Part shown: one piece after another, positions 44,300 through 57,322 of the stretch | How positions within the stretch are numbered: position 1 is the stretch's first letter | Layout of the letters: every line of letters begins with the position of its first letter | Source of the DNA: Uranotaenia lowii | Taxonomy: Eukaryota; Arthropoda; Insecta; Diptera; Culicidae | Assembly: GCF_029784155.1 (NCBI RefSeq) | Contig: NC_073692.1 | Span: 236,982,503 to 237,046,502, forward strand | Direction of reading: 5' to 3' | Length of the DNA stretch: 64,000 nt | Position numbers and translations under genes: made by a program | Notes under the pieces: model-generated | Database searches by the model: none | What the model was told of the DNA's origin: nothing | The model's input: the letters and a program-made list of their open reading frames with translations, nothing else

Positions 44300-46175
44300 G
44301 TATGTAGAAGGGGAATTCCTGCACCAGTTGATTTCCAAATCTTTTTATTAAGATAACTATTCTTACACGAAATATCACATGTGTCTGTAACCTACAGGCT
44401 GTAAGGACTGAAAAATACTTTCGCTTCCACATCTGTTATGACATTATCATTTCAAAATTTAACCATATGGCAGTTGCCAGAAGCTATTGAATATGTACGG
44501 TAGATGCATAAACAGTTAGAGTTTTCAACAAATTTAGCCATTGCCGAAATGTTCTCAAGACAACGTACTTTGTCCAGACCTTTGAACGATTATTTTCTTT
44601 TGCAAATCGGGGTCTTAGACATTTTCCCTCAGTTGCTTTTTAATGTTTCAGTTAAATTTCATCTTCGGTAAAATTTAGCACAAATTGTATCGATTTTTTT
44701 TTCGCTTCTGATCAAAAAACGATTGGCTCATTTCGTACCTTAACACACCGGGGCATCGGATGCAAACGGATCTCACCATAGTTCAACTTTCACATGTCCT
44801 AGAAAAATATGTATATCTTCAAAAATTAGCAATTGTCGTTCGTTGCATCACTAAAAGAGTTTTCAACAAATTCTCGTTAAAAGTGAAAAATTAAAAAAAA
44901 ATGATAAAAATCAACGGTACTTTTGTGAAAAAATATCTAAGTTTACACTTGTCCCGTTTAAGGGGGAAAGTGCAAACGCAATGCTTTTTCCATACTAATT
45001 GACAGATGCATCAGAGTATCGATCCTGAAATGAATTTAATACATGTTCCGGTATGTTTCATTAACTTTTTTTTGAAATTTTTGATGATTTCCTGTATAAT
45101 TATTACTTTTTGGGACTCCGTGTTTGCTGACTGTTGTTTTCAGCAAAAGACCTTCATTTACCAAGACATCACGGAATTTTGAACTGCTTCAGATACAACA
45201 CTTTGGATACCCCTTCTGACCATTCTAATATAATGTTGAACCATTTTTGAGATGAATTTTCTGATATGGCTGGATGTTACATGGCTTAAAGGTGCCTTTG
45301 CACTTAACCTGGTAGTGTCGTTTGTACTTGCCCCGCAGTGTGGGTTGACAAGAGTGAATATTATTTTCATAACTTTCAGAGTGAAATTATGAAAAAATTT
45401 CATAAATTGTCTGCTTTCACTTGAATATCAGTCCCAAACACTCATCTTTCTACGAAAAATCGGATTTGAATGCCCTTTTTGTAGCCAAAGCATGCAATAC
45501 AAAATAACAAAAACACACTTTACATGTCTATTTGGTGGGGGAACTTTGATCAACATGAAATTTTTGCAGATAATCATCAATAAGGCCGGAGTAAATTTCA
45601 AATCCTTCTTTTGTGACTCGGAGTTGGAACACCGCGAAGGGGGGGACAATAAAAAATAATGCGAAAAACAAATAAATTGGAATAAATTGCACGAAATCTT
45701 GTATGCAACCAAATTGCATACTATATTATTGCATAAAACCTATAAATCAAGTATTTTTTTATCGAAATGTTTAAAATCAAGAATACAAAATGTGAATTAA
45801 CTTCCTTCTTCCAAAATTTGGTTCTTGGTCTTGTAATCTCTCAGATATTTGAATTTTTCTTTGAAATTTACTTGAAATAGTTAAAACTTTATTTATTTCC
45901 CCCCTTCGGGATTTTGGAAATTTCGAAGGGGGGGGGGGGGGGGGGGGCGACAAAAGAAGAAATTGATATTTGTTCCAGTCTAACTAAGTTAAAAGTAAAT
46001 ATATTGAAAACTGTTTACTACGTTTGCAAGCCCTTAAATTGAGTTACAAATAAGCTAAATTTGGTTTTTATCAGAAGATTTTTGAAATTACTTAAAATGT
46101 AATTTTAAAATCCTTAAATATCTGATTTTTCGAAGGCTCATAAACGAACATCTCTCCTGATCAAATGTATGCAGT
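44300..46175 (+). other. Start of a long intron of the yellow-family gene
   Basis: The intron begins GTATGT at 44300. The next 1.9 kb hold no exon with yellow motifs. The intron probably extends to the right edge, since no later yellow exon is seen in the window and the transposons to the right would lie within it (inference). A poly-G run sits at 45928-45947. Confidence 0.5.
45928..45947 (+). repeat. Poly-G run of 20
   Basis: Twenty consecutive G, preceded by TTTCGAA. A matching pyrimidine CCCCCCTTCG lies just upstream at 45899-45908, so a C-rich/G-rich hairpin or a G-quadruplex is possible. The run length is also a site where assemblies may be wrong. Confidence 0.8.
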
Positions 46176-46328
46176 TAAAGGGTGTTCACGATGAAATTGC
46201 CACACTATGTAATTGTTCTAACTTTTTAAACGTTGGATAGAATTTAATGAAAATTTGGGTGGATTTAGTTCATAGTGCATTGTTTACATCCAGCAAGTTT
46301 TAAAGTCCTGCGATAAAAACTCGCGGAA

Positions 46329-47205
46329 ATGGAGTCAAAAGAACAGGTCGTGCGTGATAAAATCTAGTGCATTCATCACAAAAACAAGGATCTCTCGCAT
46401 CGTTCCATCGCTAAAACGTTGAGAATCGCGAATTCCACGGTGTCGCGAGTGATTAAGCGGTTCGAGGAACGATTGACCACCGATCGGAAGCCCAGAAGTG
46501 AAGGAAAAAGTATTCCGTACAGCACCAAAAATCACAACCGCATAGTTGGGGCCTTCAACCGAAACCCGAACGCCTGCTTTCGAGATATGGCTAAGAAACT
46601 GCACCTAAGCCGAAGTTTTGTTCAGTACAAAAGGGCCCTAATCGCGACGAGCAACAGAACAAGTTTGCCAAAACCCGTGTCAGGAAGTTCTACCTCAACA
46701 TGCTGACGAAAGTTGAATGCTGCATCATGGACGACAAAACATATGTGAAGGCCGACTTCAAACAGATTCCCGGCTACCTGTTTTTCACGGCCAAGGATAA
46801 GTTCAGCGTTCCGGAGCATGTCCGCACTCATAAGATGTCCAAATTTGCGAATAAATTCCTGGTTTGGCAAGCTATCTGCACGTGTGGGAAGCGGAGTGCA
46901 CCTTTCGTGACCCAGGACACGATGAAAGGACAAACGTACATGAAAGAGTGACTCCAGAAGCGGCTGCTTCCTCTCCTGAAGGCCCACAACGTCCCAACAA
47001 TCTTCTGGCCGGATTTGGCCTCATGCCACTACTCCTAGGACGTGCTGAAGTGGTATGCGGACAATAAGGTCAATTTTGTGCCGAAAATGTTCAACTCTTC
47101 CAACACTCCGAAGCTCCCCATCGAGAAGTACTGGGCGATTTTCAAGCAGCACTTTCTCAAACGACCTAAGGTAGACAGTCGAGGAACTGAAGGAATATGG
47201 GTTTG
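46329..47205 (+). pseudogene. ITmD37E transposase, family B, broken
   Basis: It starts at ATG 46329 (MESKEQVVRDKI), with a stop after 12 codons. A helix-turn-helix follows (SHRSIAKTLRIANSTVSRVI), then FNRNPNACFRDMAKKLHLS. The first catalytic D is in CIMDDKTYVKAD near 46730; the second is in FWPDLASCHYS near 47010, followed at once by a stop; the E is in PIEKYWAIFK near 47120. One codon is missing before PIE, so 36 rather than 37 residues separate D and E. Frame changes near 46620 and several stops make it inactive. Coding similarity continues after M1 copy 3 at 48054. Confidence 0.85.
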
Positions 47206-48053
47206 GGGGAACATGCCCTATTATGCACCACCTAAGCGAATCGCTGGATTTCTATGTATTCTACGTACAAATTGTGTCAAAAATGGGTGTAATCGTTGAA
47301 GAAAAGTGTTTTCTACAAATGCCAATGATTTTTTATTACTCAAATTGCTAGAATTGCTTCAAAAACTTGATTTTTAAAAACCATATTCCAAGCCACAGAA
47401 CAAAACTGTGTTGCAAATACGCGCCGCTGTGTATTCAATACGCGCATAGCAGCCGAACACACCCGAGAGCAGCCGAAGACCGAAAACACACCAATACTTA
47501 CAGACAATTTGACTGAAAAGAAAATCAAAATGGACTAATCAAAATAAAAAAAAGGAAAATATGTTTTTGGGCTGAATTAACGCTTAGAATATGGTTTTAG
47601 ACTTTTTGTTAATTTTCAATGAAAATTGGCCTTTTTGAAAAATTAGTGCTATTTTCAGCCTACTACGATTGGCGCGTTATAACGAGCGCATGGGCCGTGA
47701 TAGAACATACCCATAAAAAGCATACCTTAGCGAGTTTAGTATGTTTTTTTAGCATAAAATCATAGTTTAGATTCTCCTCTATCGACGTGTCAGAAAATAT
47801 TGTCTTATTCGTTTTTCTATGCCTGGTGACACCTTATTGAAAGTGTTTTAAAATTTAGATCGAAATGAAGAAAAACTTAAATTGTGAAATTATCACGACA
47901 CAGGGCATGTTAAGGAAAAAATCATACTTGCCATGGCCAATCACAGCATTTAAAACAAACTGGTAATATTATGCAGGCTTAATATGTTTCAGATTCCTCA
48001 AAACAAGGGTGGCGCGTATTAGCCACATGGGGCGTTATATGAACTTTTCCCCT
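47206..48053 (+). mobile_element. MITE family M1, copy 3
   Basis: It begins GGGGAACATGCCCTATTATG and ends CTTTTCCCC, 848 bp. TA follows on the right (48054-48055); the left flank is TTTG, so the left TA is mutated. It shows the empty site of the hAT MITE found in copy 1. The family's 62-codon frame is intact on the minus strand (47340-47528). Confidence 0.88.
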
Positions 48054-48260
48054 ACATGCAAATAACGGTTGATTCACAGGTTGTGCAGAATCTTAAGGCC
48101 GGGATAAAGGCAATGTGCGGGCATTTGCGTAGGGACTGTAAATAAAATATGAGTAAAATGGTAAAATAAAGTTTGATAATTATTTTTTAATCCCTAAAAA
48201 TTTGATAGCAATCGAATAAAAACTCGAATTTTGCGAATCAATTTTGTGTGTGGCAATTTT

Positions 48261-48925
48261 TCTTAGAATCATTTTCCAAGAGTAAGCCAGTCTAGGACAA
48301 AAGGCTAGAATCCCTATCAGATGGTAAAGTTTGAAAGAAAAAATTAAAGGAAAATAGTGCGAGGGCCTAGAGAATTGAATTTTTGTAGATAAAATATTAT
48401 AATCAATGTTAAAAATTTAGCCCCTTAATTTATGCAGCATCATAGTCCATCTTTCGATTTTAATTGTTGTTCGGCTTTAACACATAGACTGTCTTAGTTT
48501 ATCAATTACTAGCATTTGTAAATATTATAAAGGTGTTTTGTATTCTTTGTGATCAAGTAAACTCGTTGAAACCGTCAAAATAGAGACTGATCAATGTAAC
48601 CCCAAAGCATCAAATTCTAGAAAAAAATTAAATCGATTTTTAAATCAAATTTTATTTTTTAGTCTAATAAATTTCTGCAACCATTTTTAACGTTCATAGG
48701 AGCCCAGTACTGGTTTTAAAAACATAAAACATGCCACATTCCTCTTAACAGAAAAAATAATCGAGAAATATCGAAAAAAAAGTTATGAATCTTACCCCGT
48801 TTCACGGTACTTCAATTTAATGAACCATTAACCTTAAAACTTTCTTCAGTTGACAGTACCAGAATAATATTGTGTTTCCATCGAAAACTCACATCGTGTT
48901 ACTAAAAGTAAACCAATAGGTACTT
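48261..48925. other. No recognised feature
   Basis: AT-rich spacer between the two ITmD37E elements with no supported frame or repeat. Confidence 0.4.
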
Positions 48926-49019
48926 AAGGGTGATACGGTCAAAATTTGGTCAATATCAACTTTCAATCTTTCAATTTAGCATTTAAAAAACCTGAACATC
49001 CCTCATTTTGAAGGTGTAT

Positions 49020-49446
<427 letters not shown>

Positions 49447-49879
49447 TAGAATGTTGCTCCTCCTTTTATTTTGGAATTCTCTCTCCAGTTGTAAAAATGC
49501 CGTGTTTGAAAACGTTTGTCGACAACCAGGAAGTCTTGATCGGGGGGAAATCGAAAACCGGAAGCCGCTGAGACGACAAATAGAGTTGCTGGTAGTTTCA
49601 AGCGAAACCCTAACCTCTCTCTCCGAGATGCCGCAAATAAGCTGGGTGTATCGTCTACAACCGTGCATCGAGCCAAAAAACGAACCGGACTATCGACTTA
49701 CAAGAAGGTAGTGACTCCAAATCGCGATGATGAACCAAATACGACGGCCAATCTCGGAGGCTATACACGACGATGCTGACGAAGTTTGACTGCGTGGTAA
49801 TGGACGACGAAACCTTCGTCAAAGCCGACTACAAGCAGCTTCCGGGACAGGAGTTTTATACGTCAAAAGGACCCTTCCT

Positions 49880-50405
49880 TCCTCCTTCCAACCAAGGTAG
49901 CAAACATGGTTGTCCATTTCTCCCCGAGCGGCTTGAAAAATGCAACTCAGTGAACTTTTCGTTCTGAAACACTTGCCCTGCTCTGTTAGGACGCCGGGCT
50001 TATACCCAATCAAAGAGCAGAGAACGCTTCGCCAGGGTGAGAGCAAGAGAAAAAAATCATCACAATAAGCAGCCCTAAAACAACTCAGTAGGCTTGGTTC
50101 TTTCCCAACAAGAAAAGGAAGAAGAAGAATCAATATTGATTCGTGCCTTTTTGCTGCCTTCGTGCCGTTTGCCTACTGTGGTAGGAAGAGAAGGAAAAAA
50201 ATGCACTTCAGTTGTGTGTTTCGGGATTTCTCCTGCTCACACAGTAGTGTTGCTATTGGGGCACCGGTTTTGCTCGGCTTTTGGCTTCGGCTGTACTCGG
50301 AAACGAGTGTAGAGCATTTCGGAATGAAGTGTGGTGCTCTACAAATCGTAGAAGATAACGGTGCGATTTACACAGCGCACTGTTGAATTTGAGAAGTGCG
50401 GACCA
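49880..50405. mobile_element. Unclassified insert in ITmD37E copy A3
   Basis: Sequence absent from A1 and A2 lies between two GGTAGCA words (49893 and 50411). The ends carry ATGGTTGTCC / GGACCAACCAT as short inverted repeats. The boundaries are approximate, because a C- and T-rich stretch at 49870-49890 also differs. No gene is recognised; a 72-codon frame at 50094 has no motif. Confidence 0.4.
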
Positions 50406-50484
50406 ACCATGGTAGCAGATATTTTCAAGCACATGAAACTGTCAAAGTTGGCGATGAAATATCTGGTTTGGCAAGCCATCTGTA

Positions 50485-51443
50485 CACCCAAAATTCAGCC
50501 TCTGTGCCAATGGCGTGTAGTCAATTTCATAGCATCATTGGTACAAGAAGATAACGCGACCGGCACTGATTCGATTTGCGCCCACCGGCATTAACCTCCC
50601 AGCGCAACCGAATTGCGTATGTCTGAATGAAACAAAATAAAAACGTTTTCGCGTCCCTCCCCATCGCATCACAAGCCGAAGAAGGATGGAAATAAATACC
50701 GGCCAACACCAGGCAGCCAGCGAACCGAGCACTGTACGTGTGAATGTAGCAAAAGCAACAACAAAAACATCCTTCTAATTCAATCGACCGGCAAACACGG
50801 CTAAGCTGTGCGTGTGTATGTAGCAAAAGCAACAACAAAAACATTCCTTCAATTCACCGGCAAACAACACCGGCCAAGCTGCCCGGCTTTAGCAGCTGTG
50901 TATATGTAGCGTGTGTATGTAATAGCAGGCAGTAAGCAAAGCACAGTTCTCATTCAATGGGTTTCCCGTTCCTTCACTCCCGTTCCCTTTCCCGTTTCCA
51001 TCTTAAGACAAAGGAATGCATTGAAAGGAGGCCAAACGCCGGGAAGCCGCCGTTGTACGTTTTTTTAGTGATTGATCGGTAACAGAAAGCCTATGACAAA
51101 TATACCTCGTCCTGCATGAAGCTCGAATAGTACACTGGTTAGAATGTCAGACTGGCAAGACGATACAATTGGTGATTTGAGTTCGATTCTCACTACAGCG
51201 CTGTGGTTTTAATTTTTATTTTCTTGTTTCTGTGATGCATTATCCAATAGGAAGGAAATCCCATAAAATGTTTTTCTTGTTTCGCTTGAATGTAGTGGTC
51301 ATCATTTTAGTTGGGAGCCGAGTCCTTATGCCAGTTAGGGTTTTTCAAACATACCGTCTTCGGCACAGTGCACATTTCAGCGCATTATCGGCACAGAGAT
51401 TTGCTAAATAGGCATTGGATTTTTGCAACCTCTTCTATGGGTG
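50485..51443 (+). mobile_element. CACCCA-ended TA element, copy 1
   Basis: The ends CACCCAAAATTCAGCC and (right, reversed) CACCCATAGAAGAGG are flanked by TA at 50483-50484 and 51444-51445. Copy A2 shows the empty site (TCTGTACCTGTGG). It carries about three ~65-bp tandem units with the core AGCAAAAGCAACAACAAAAA and a tRNA-like segment at 51122-51203. Copies 2 and 3 lie at 56268 and 58865. Confidence 0.88.
51122..51203 (+). repeat. tRNA-like segment in CACCCA element, copy 1
   Basis: A box-A-like TAGTACACTGGTTAGAATG and a B-box-like GAGTTCGATTC are about 35 bp apart, within a stretch of tRNA-like length. Equivalent segments occur in copies 2 and 3. It is not a clean tRNA gene, since the stems do not close well by eye. 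Confidence 0.5.
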
Positions 51444-51938
51444 TACCTGTGGCTTGAAAAGCAGCATTTTCATAGCTTCCGGGACTGCCAACCAAGAAAT
51501 TTACGTGAAAGAGTGGCATCATGCCGTTACGGTTAAAAGGCCATGGAGTGGTACGCCGCCAACAACATGCAGGTGGTTCCCAAGGACAAGAAACCTCGCA
51601 ACACGCCAGAGCTCCGCCCAATTGAGAAATACTGGACTATTGTCAAGCGGAACCTAAAGAAGACCAAAAAACCTGCTAAGGACGAGCACCAGTTCAAGGC
51701 AAACTGGCTTTCTGCGGCTAAGAAGGTGGAAAAGGTGGCTGTACAAAATCTGATAGCAGGGGTTAAGCGTAAGGCCCGGCAATTCGAATTTAGAAAAGCG
51801 GAAGCCTAACTGAATATTTTTCCTGAATTTTATACTAATTAAACTTGAAAAATAAATTTAATTTGATGTTTTAAATAAACGATTTCACCGATTTACACGC
51901 GTTTTCCCTTGACCAAATTTTGACCGTATCACCCTTTA

Positions 51939-52839
51939 TACTAAAGACGAAATATTTGATGTTTCGAACCAAAATCGATAGCTTGAAGTCTAAGGAAATC
52001 ATGGCAGTCAATTTTGTACGCATTTCTATCCAGAATAAGAATTAGGACATGAGAGTTTATTTTTGTTGTTTCCAAATTTTCTCATGGCGCTCAGCTCGGT
52101 CTGATCGAAGCCCGGCCAAATATAGTTAAGTTTTGTGCAATTTCTTAGTCCGTTCACTACTCTTTCCCCCCATTCTTTTCTGCAAATCTCACCTTTAATT
52201 GCGGTTCCTGTACCTCTAGATTTGAAATCGTTGTTCACACGTTTGTTGATTGGTTCATTTTGTACAAAATTGAAGCCCATACATTTAAGTAAATAACTTA
52301 GGATTTGATTAAGCTTGTTCAGTGAAAATTCACTTAGTAGCGCTACAAGCGACCAATTAACGTAACATGTTAAGTTCGTTTCTAACCAGATCAAACCGAT
52401 CGACCTGCCCTGAACGGTTTCCTTTGAACTACACTGACTTAGGTAATTGCTTTGTGCGCATCACGATGAGATTCCGATAGCAGTTAGTACCTCTAGGTGT
52501 ATCGCGTGCAATTAATAATAGCCCTTTGTTTGTGATACTGATGAGTTATTGCGTAATCGGAAAACTGCTGCTGTTATCAATCAATCAACCGAAGAAATGT
52601 GTTTTATGCTAATGGTATGTAGGTACTCCAAAGCGAAACAGTATTATCTCCTGAAGCATTGTTATTTTCAATAGGATATTGTACCCTAAAGCTGGCACTT
52701 AAACTGAAAATAAATGCTCTCCGATTTATACATTTCAAGTGACTTCACAGGATCGGCTTAGTATTCTTCGGTCCTTTTCAGCAAAAGTTCAATCCGCATT
52801 CGCTTCAGAGTGCCAATTTGGAACTTTTGAAAGTTTGAC
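51939..52839. other. No gene recognised
   Basis: Spacer between A3 and the next foldback. The 122-codon minus frame (52026-52394) and the 64-codon plus frame (52739-52933) have no recognised motif. Confidence 0.4.
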
Positions 52840-52846
52840 CTATTAC

Positions 52847-53846
52847 CACAGAGAACAGACATCGAGCCCCGAACAAAAATGTGTTGAAAACGTGTGTGAG
52901 AATACCAACCTAAGTTTCAAACCAAATTCGTAAGTGGACTAACATCCATAAGATGTCGCTACCAGTACAATTATTTTTCCATTTTTTCGACACGCTTAGA
53001 AATTAAAATTCATAGCTTATCTCAAATGAGGCCATTGCTATATATGAGAGTAACACAACTTTTTGTGTAATAAATTTTAAGAACATTTTGATTAAAAAAA
53101 ATGCAAATCATATTTCAATCACATTTTAATCGCTGTCATATGTCCCAGCATATGCCCCATATTGTTCAATCAATAATGACGCTGAATTGAAAGTTGAATT
53201 CCAAGTTTTAAAGTATGTCTGTCAGTAAATAGTTTTCTAGAACAGAGAATGTTATGTTAAATGTTATAATTGTTAATTATGGGTCGGTATTCCGGTTGAT
53301 GTTATCTTGTAACTCATGTGTACCTTAGTTATTATTTATTCATTTCTACTGATTACTAACCCTGAGTTACAAGTCCTCAGTTATCGATCCCAGGTAACAT
53401 CAACCAGAATATAGAGCCATAATTTACAATTATAACAATTATATTATGTTCACATTTTCTGTTCTAGTAAACTGTTAACTGATAGTAAAATCCCAACACA
53501 TACTTTAATACTTGGAATTCAACTTTCAATTCAGCGCCAAAATTGTTTGATTGGTACATATGACAGCGTTCAAGTGTGATTGAAATATGATTTGCATTTT
53601 TTTTTTAAATCATGATGTTTTAAAATTTATTACACCAAAATTTGTGTTACTGTCATACATTGCACTGGCCTCATTTGAGATAAGCTATGAGTATTAATTT
53701 CTAAGCGTGTCGAAAAAATGAAAATAAAAATAGGTGTACCGGTAGCGACATCTTATGGATGTTAGTCCACTTATGAATTGGGTTTGAAACTTAGGTTGGT
53801 ATTCAAACACACGTGTTGAGCTCCAGCTCGAACTCTGTTCTCTGTG
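52847..53846. mobile_element. 1.0-kb foldback element, arms ~480 bp
   Basis: The ends CACAGAGAACAGA and (right, reversed) CACAGAGAACAGAG are flanked by CTATTAC at 52840-52846 and 53847-53853. The arms are inverted copies with scattered differences, meeting near 53330. No protein is encoded. Confidence 0.78.
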
Positions 53847-53912
53847 CTATTACCTCAACACCTTTTTTGAGGGGCGAAAACCCTAATGTCATTTTGACAC
53901 TCTTCGCTAATA

Positions 53913-54848
53913 AGGCTATGATCATTTAGCATCCGGGCAGTTACAAACGTGTTTATTTTTAAAACTATTCATTTGATCGAAAAGCTTACTATGGAGGAAA
54001 TGAAGGTGTTAATATGACATTTAATGTAAAAATATAAAAAAAATTATTTATCAATAATTTCAAGAAATACAGTAACTTTTTCATAAAATCTCTTTTTTAT
54101 CTTTGCACAGTTTTTTCAGTCATGAATAGATTTATTTTTTTTATCTCACAAGTAAAACCTTTTGCAAAATCACGATATTTTACACAAACTCACCTGGAAA
54201 AAGCAATTAGAATCTGGTTGGAACCTTTTCATGAGTAGGCATCTCAAAGAATTTGATTTCTTAAATCCGGTTTCAACATAAATTTTGTTGTCCATCAGAA
54301 CACATCTGTCATATTGCGTAAAAACCGGATGCACAGATTGCAATCTTTGGAACTGATCATTATTAGTTATTTACTTGGTGTCTACTAGTCAGGCAATACT
54401 TTTTGGCTGCCGGAAATGGATTTTTTGCATTATTTAAGTCTGCATTCAGTTATTTATCTCCAATAACCATAGACTTTCTACCATATTTAAGATCAAGGGT
54501 TGGTTTGAACTTCGTGTGGATTTTAGAGTGACTCCTTATACTTCTTAACCATTTGGTTCGACAAAAAAAAAACAGAAAAAACCAACAGTTCATGAGCTTT
54601 CAAGTCAACAATGAAGAATTTTCAAGGCGCAAAATGAGTAAAAGGAGCAAATTTGTGCAAAATTATTTTTACCATGTCTTTTTGCATCGTAAATATCTCA
54701 AACACACATTAACTTAAAAATCTATCAAAAATAGGCAAAATAGTCCTTTTTATAACCAACACAACGCTACTAAATTTTTGCATATCCGATCTCTATCAAC
54801 GTAGCTATCACCGAAATAAAGTGCCCGGATACTAAATGATCATAGCCT
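53913..54848. mobile_element. TA-flanked TIR element
   Basis: The ends AGGCTATGATCATTTAGCAT and (right, reversed) AGGCTATGATCATTTAGTAT continue with ATCCGGGCA. TA lies on both sides (53911-53912 and 54849-54850). At 936 bp with no frame it is non-autonomous. Confidence 0.85.
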
Positions 54849-54850
54849 TA

Positions 54851-56267
54851 GAAGTCGCTATATCAAAACCACCTTTTAAAATCGTCTCCATCACTTTTTT
54901 TAAATCTAAACTTGACAAAATGGGTCAGTTTACGCCAACTTCTTAATCCACTACATATTCCAAATTTCTCTAGTGCGACTAAAATAACATTTCTGAAGCA
55001 TGTTTTTTGAATTTTCACTTAGATTTTGAATAACATGCAAAGTATTGAAAAGGAATATTGTTTAAAAAAAATCACATTATAATTATTTACAGGGTTTCGA
55101 CACTTTAAATTTTTGTTCAGACCGGTTCAGAAACATGAACGATACAACGATTATAGTTAGGAATTTCGAATTGTTCTCCGAGAACTTCTACAGGTAACAA
55201 AAATCTGGGAACGATGAAGGTTAAAAACGACGACGATTCATTTCGATGCTGCTTTGTATTGAGATTTAGGACCATTCACTGAACATGTGAGAACTTGAAT
55301 TAAACCTAAACATTAATTGGAACATGCGAGCTCGTTAATTTTGGAATAGCTCAGATGCAGTTTGAGGTGAATTACCTCAAAACTTTCAAGTTCTGCTGAA
55401 GTTCTGTGAATGGTTCCCAACCAAATGTGAACCCAGTATGGGTACAGTTCATTCCGTACTTCACTCGATGGTGTCGACAAACCAGTGGCCTTGATTGACA
55501 CTTAACCTTTTCTCATTCATCCGAGAACGGTGTGCGGCTGAAAACCGGTTGATTGATTGAGTATTTGTTTTGGGAAAATTACAATCGAATCGATTGAAAG
55601 CTACTAGGTATTTGAATGGGATAGAATTTGACTGTGGATGAAACAGGAAGGTATGGTGGGTGAGCGTGGCGGTTGATATCTGATTCCGGAACTAAACGGA
55701 CAACAATGCTTCCGTAGTGTTTTTATTCTCTCACTCCCCGCTGTATTTCGTTTGAAATGTTGTTGCACTTTATTGCTGCTTGAAGCGCAACAAACGTTAG
55801 AACATGGCAGCAAAGTTGAAACAACCGGAACTATGTTCCTACTAAAGGCAGAGTAGCGCACCCTGCTGAATTATGTACTACCTACATATTGCTGAAGAGC
55901 GCTTGGAAAAAAAGTTATTAATTTTAATTTTTATCTAGTAACAAAAAGGTACTGAAGTAATACGCATTCTTTGCAAGAACAATGGAAGCGAAAGAGAAAC
56001 AGTCTTTCGAATTCAATCAACTTTATCAGTAGAACTTGATTTACAGTTTAAAAGGAATAAGGTAAGCTCCATATATTGAAATTCCATTTGCATTGCATGC
56101 GAACAAACTCTCGCGTTTTTTAATTTAAAATTTCAAATCAAACCTCCAAGGCAATTTTTCTCGGGGGGCCTGTGATTCCTTTTTTTTCAAATGCTATTCC
56201 AGAGAATACAAAACATTTTAAACGTGTAAGAAAACTGGAGATGAGTTCAGTATACTTCCTTCAAATA
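54851..56267. other. No gene recognised in 1.4 kb
   Basis: No TIR or coding motif found. The small frames at 55313-55501 and 55604-55861 (minus) are unremarkable. It may be unique intronic DNA of the yellow-family gene (inference). Confidence 0.35.
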
Positions 56268-57320
56268 CACCCAAAATTCAGCCTCTGTGCCAATGGCTTG
56301 TAGTCAATTACATAGCATCATTGGTACAAGAAGATAACGCGACCGGTGCTGATTCGATTTGCTCCCACCGGCATTAATCTCCCAAGTTAAACGAATTGCG
56401 TATGTCTGAAAGAAACAAAATAAAAACGCTTTCACGTCCCTCCCTATCGCATCACAAGACGAAGAAGGATGGAAATAAATACCGGCCAACACCAGGCAGC
56501 CAGCGAACCGAGCGCTGTGCGTGTGAATGTAGCAAAAGCAACAACAAAAACATCCTTCTAATTCAATCTCCCCAATCAACCGGCAAACGACCACTACCAA
56601 GCTGTGCATGTGTATGCAGTAAAAGCAACAAAAAAAACATGGCTTCAATTCAATCTACCGGCAAACAACCACGGCTAAGTTGTGCGTGTGTATGTAGCAA
56701 AAGCAACAACAAAAACATTCCTTCAATTTACCGGCAAACAACCATGGGCCAAGCTGCCCGGCTTTAGCAGCTGTGTATATGTAGCGTGTGTATGTAATAG
56801 CAGGCAGTAAGCAAAGCACAGTTCTCATTCAATGGGTTTCCCTTTGCCTTCACTCCCGTTCCTTTTCCCGTTACCATTGCAAGACAAAGGACTACCTTGA
56901 AAGACGGCCAAACGCCGGGAGCCACCGTTTGATTTTTTGAGATTGTTCGGTGGCAGAAACCCTATGACAAATATCCCTCATCCTGCATGAAGCTCAAATA
57001 GTTCACTGGTTAGGATGACGGACTGGAAAGACGATATAGTCGGCGATTTGAGTTCGACTTCTCCCTACGGGCGCTGTAGTTTATATTTTTATTTTCTTGT
57101 TTCTGGGATGAATTATCCAATAGGAAGGAAATCCCATAAAATGTTTTTCTTGTTTCGCTTCAATGTAGTGGTCATGCATCATTTTAGTTGGGAGCCGAGT
57201 CCTTATGCCAGTTACGGTTTTTCAAACATATCATCTTCGGCACAGTGCACATTTCAGCGCATTATCGGCACAGAGATTTGCTAAATAGGCATTGGATTTT
57301 TGCAACCTCTTCTATGGGTG
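56268..57320 (+). mobile_element. CACCCA-ended TA element, copy 2
   Basis: It has the same ends as copy 1, with TA at 56266-56267 and 57321-57322. About four tandem units of 65-75 bp lie at 56515-56790, one more than in copy 1. The tRNA-like segment is at 56988-57075. At 1053 bp it is the longest copy. Confidence 0.88.
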
Positions 57321-57322
57321 TA

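Larger units (their letters stand above)
46178..48260 (+). mobile_element. ITmD37E transposon, family B, with M1 inserted
   Basis: The left end AAGGGTGTTCACGATGAAAT follows TA at 46176-46177. The right end shows only GTGTGGCAATTT of the expected complement near 48246-48257 and then diverges. The coding region is a second, more diverged ITmD37E lineage than copies A1-A3. M1 copy 3 splits its C-terminal coding part at 47206. Confidence 0.85.
49497..51809 (+). pseudogene. ITmD37E transposase, copy A3, in pieces
   Basis: The start ATG at 49497 survives, but about 120 bp encoding the helix-turn-helix are deleted just after it. The first catalytic D is present in VVMDDETFVKADYKQLPG near 49800. Two insertions then split the gene. 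After the second, the frame resumes at CGLKSSIFIASG (51445) but skips the block containing FWPDLASC, so the second D is lost. The E in RPIEKYW and a complete C-terminus (51543-51809, ending QFEFRKAEA) remain. Confidence 0.85.

Noticed and set aside
51122..51203. True tRNA gene
   Set aside because: Boxes are present but the stems do not close well by eye, and the segment recurs inside a transposon family.
56304..56767. Cys-rich and Ser-Asn-rich frames in CACCCA elements
   Set aside because: They are translated minisatellite units, seen again inverted at 59412-59815.
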